Shown here: one piece after another, positions 61,121 to 64,000 of the stretch
Numbering within the stretch: position 1 is the first letter of the stretch
How the letters are laid out: the number at the start of each line of letters is the position of its first letter
NCBI RefSeq assembly: GCF_046630445.1
Contig: NC_092334.1
Span: 108,573,001 to 108,637,000 of the forward strand
Length of the DNA: 64,000 nt
Direction of reading: 5' to 3'
Source: Rutidosis leptorrhynchoides
Lineage: Eukaryota; Streptophyta; Magnoliopsida; Asterales; Asteraceae
Made by a program: the position numbers and the translations under genes
Notes under the pieces: generated by a model
The model's input: only the letters and a program-made list of their open reading frames with translations
What the model was told of the DNA's origin: nothing
The model's database searches: none

Positions 61121-64000
61121 TGAAATGTCCCGTTCTTAATGATTAAAAACGTTCCATATTAATTGATTTCGTTGCGAGGTTTTGACCTCTATATGAGACG
61201 TTTTTCAAAGACTGCATTCATTTTTAAACCAAACCATAACCTTTATTTCATAAATAAAGGTTTAAAAAGCTTTACGTAGATTATCAAATATTGATAATTT
61301 AAAATATCCTGTTTACACACGACCATTACATAATGGTTTACAATACAAATATGTTACATCGAAATCAGTTTCTTGAATGCAGTTTTTACACAATATCATA
61401 CAAACATGGACTCCAAATCTTGTCCTTATTTTAGTATGCAACAGCGGAAGCTCTTAGTATTCACCTGAGAATAAACATGCTTTAAACGTCAACAAAAATG
61501 TTGGTGAGTTATAGGTTTAACCTATATATATCAAATCGTAACAATAGACCACAAGATTTCATATTTCAATACACATCCCATACATAGAGATAAAAATCAT
61601 TCATATGGTGAACACCTGGTAACCGACATTAACAAGATGCATATATAAGAATATCCCCATCATTCCGGGACACACTTCGGATATGATATAAAATTCGAAG
61701 TACTAAAGCATCTGGTACTTTGGATGGCGTTTGTTAGGCCCAATAGATCTATCTTTAGGATTCGCGTCAATTAGGGTGTCTGTTCCCTAATTCTTAGATT
61801 ACCAGACTTAATAAAAAGGGGCATATTCGATTTCGATCATTCAACCATAGAATGTAGTTTCACGTACTTGTGTCTATTTTGTAAATCATTTATAAAACCT
61901 GCATGTATTCTCATCCCAAAAATATTAGATTTTAAAAGTGGGACTATAACTCACTTTCACAGATTTTTACTTCGTCGGGAAGTAAGACTTGGCCACTGGT
62001 TGATTCACGAACCTATAACAATATATACATATATATCAAAGTATGTTCAAAATACATTTACAATACTTTTAATATATTTTGATGTTTTAAGTTTATTAAG
62101 TCAGCTGTCCTCGTTAGTAACCTACAACTAGTTGTCCACAGTTAGATGTACAGAAATAAATCGATAAATATTATCTTGAATCAATCCACGATCCAGTGTA
62201 TACGTATCTCAGTATTGATCACAACTCAAACTATATATATTTTGGAATCAACCTCAACCCTGTATAGCTAACTCCAACATTCACATATAGAGTATCTATG
62301 GTTGTTCCGAAATATATATAGATGTGTCGACATGATAGGTCGAAACATTGTATACGTGTCTATGGTATCTCAAGATTACATAATATACAATACAAGTTGA
62401 TTAAGTTATGGTTGGAATAGATTTGCTACCAATTTTCACGTAGCTAAAATGAGAAAAATTATCCAATCTTGTTTTACCCATAACTTCTTCATTTTAAATC
62501 CGTTTTGAGTGAATCAAATTGCTATGGTTTCATATTGAACTCTATTTTATGAATCTAAACAGAAAAAGTATAGGTTTATGGTCCAAAAAATAAGTTACAA
62601 GTCGTTTTTGTAAAGGTAGTCATTTCAGTCGAAAGAACGACGTCTAGATGATCATTTTAAAAAACATACTTCCACTTTGAGTTTAACCATAATTTTTGGA
62701 TATAGTTTCATGTTCATAATAAAAATCATTTTCCCAGAATAACAACTTTTAAATCAAAGTTTATCATAGTTTTTAATTAACTAACCCAAAACAGCCAGCA
62801 GTGTTACTACGACGGCGTAAATCCGGTTTTACGGTGTTTTTCGTGTTTCCAGGTTTTAAATCATTAAGTTAGCATATCATATAGATATAGAACATGTGTT
62901 TAGTTGATTTTAAAAGTCAAGTTAGAAGGATTAACTTTTATTTGCGAATAAGTTTAGAATTAACTAAACTATGTTCGAGTGATTACAAGTTTAAACCTTC
63001 GAATAAGATAGCTTTATATGTATGAATCGAATGATGTTATGAACATAATTACTACCTAAAGCTCCTTGGATAAACCTACTGGAAATGAGAAAAATAGATC
63101 TAGCTTCAAAGGATCCTTGGATGGCTTGAAAGTTCTTGAAGCAGAATCATGACACGAAAACAATTTCAAGTAAGATTTCCACTCGAAATAAGATTGTTAT
63201 AGTTATAGAAATTGAATAAAATTTTGAATATGATTATTACCTTGTATTAGAAAGATAACCTACTGTAAGTAACAAAGGTTTCTTGATCTTGGATGATTAC
63301 TTGGAATGGATTTAGAAAACTTGGAAGTAAACTTGCAATCTTGGAAGTATTCTTGATTTTATGAAACTAGAACTATTGGAATTTATGAAGAACACTTAGA
63401 ACTTGAAGATAGAACTTGAGAGAGATCAATTAGATGAAGAAAATTGAAGAATGAAAGTGTTTGTAGGTGTTTTTGGTCGTTGGTGTATGGATTAGATATA
63501 AAGGATATGTAATTTTGTTTTCATGTAAATAAGTCATGAATGATTACTCATATTTTTGTAATTTTATGAGATATTTCATGCTAGTTGCCAAATGATGGTT
63601 CCCACATGTGTTAGGTGACTCACATGGGCTGCTAAGAGCTGATCATTGGAGTGTATATACCAATAGTACATACATCTAAAAGCTGTGTATTGTACGAGTA
63701 CGAATACGGGTGCATACAAGTAGAATTGTTGATGAAACTGAACGAGGATGTAATTGTAAGAATTTTTGTTAAGTAGAAGTATATTGATAAGTGTCTTGAA
63801 GTCTTTCAAAAGTGTATGAATACATATTAAAACACTACATGTATATACATTTTAACCGAGTCGTTAAGTCATCGTTAGTCGTTACATGTAAATGTTGTTT
63901 TGAAACCTTTAGGTTAACGATCTTGTTGAATGTTGTTAACCCATTGTTTATTATAACAAATGAGATGTTAAATTGTTATATTATCATGATATTATGATAT
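61121..64000 (-). repeat. Tekay 5' LTR, cut by the window edge
   Basis: Begins TGAAATGTCCCG at 61,121 and follows the LTR at 51,078 closely. By comparison it should end about 570 bases beyond the window. The sequence past it should be the rest of Athila copy 2. Confidence 0.95.

Larger units (their letters stand above)
51078..64000 (-). mobile_element. Tekay/Del chromovirus (Ty3/gypsy) with accessory ORFs, runs off the window
   Basis: The element is inserted into Athila copy 2. On the minus strand the order is: 5' LTR (61,121 to past 64,000), initiator-Met primer site, acidic ORF, F-box ORF, internal purine tract, gag, protease, RT, RNase H, integrase with chromodomain-like tail, hairpin and polypurine tract, 3' LTR (51,078-54,527). 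Gag and pol carry at least two stops and one frameshift, so it is not autonomous now. The two LTRs look very similar over the visible part, which suggests a fairly recent insertion. Confidence 0.93.

Overview
This is a 64 kb, very AT-rich nuclear segment of a flowering plant. It holds one intron-containing host gene surrounded by nested LTR retrotransposons, MITEs and SINE-like insertions. Three things point to a plant: the retroelement clades (Ty3/gypsy Athila and Tekay/Del chromovirus), plant initiator-Met and Asp tRNA primer-binding sites, and Stowaway- and hAT-type MITEs. The LTR types look like those common in Asteraceae genomes, but that is an impression from memory, not proof. No bacterial-type operon, CRISPR array or rRNA is present.

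Layout. 1-4.4 kb: a piece of a Tekay LTR, sitting in a piece of a second long LTR family (family B), then the 3' end of a Copia-like element. 6.2-9.0 kb: a five-exon host gene for a small type I membrane protein (196 residues), with a MITE in intron 2 and a SINE in intron 4. 9.6-10.8 kb: an hAT-like non-autonomous element containing two Stowaway MITEs. 11.2-12.0 kb: a truncated duplicate pseudogene of the host gene. 12.4-21.5 kb: a decayed Athila gag-pol on the minus strand with its LTR, and beyond that LTR an Athila-type third ORF (21.5-23.5 and 36.1-36.9 kb). A complete 12.6 kb element with 3.7 kb LTRs but no gag or pol (LARD-like, family B, plus strand) interrupts that ORF and has a perfect 5-bp target duplication.

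37.0-39.2 kb: a mosaic of Athila gag and pol scraps, including an inverted pair of gag fragments, followed by a family B 3' LTR that a solo Tekay LTR (40.3-43.6 kb) has split. 46.0-51.1 kb: a second Athila (plus strand, tRNA-Asp primer site, gag-PR-RT with three nonsense codons). It is cut at 51,077 by a long Tekay element on the minus strand that runs off the right edge. This Tekay has gag, protease, RT, RNase H, integrase and a chromodomain-like tail. It also carries two accessory ORFs between its primer site and gag, one of which is an uninterrupted F-box protein gene.

Every recognisable retroelement polyprotein here is broken by stops or frameshifts; the host gene and the F-box ORF are the only substantial intact reading frames of recognisable type. 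The most interesting observations are the captured F-box ORF, an internal copy of the 3' polypurine tract at a similar position in two different element families, the apparent circular permutation of an Athila element, and the inverted gag fragments.
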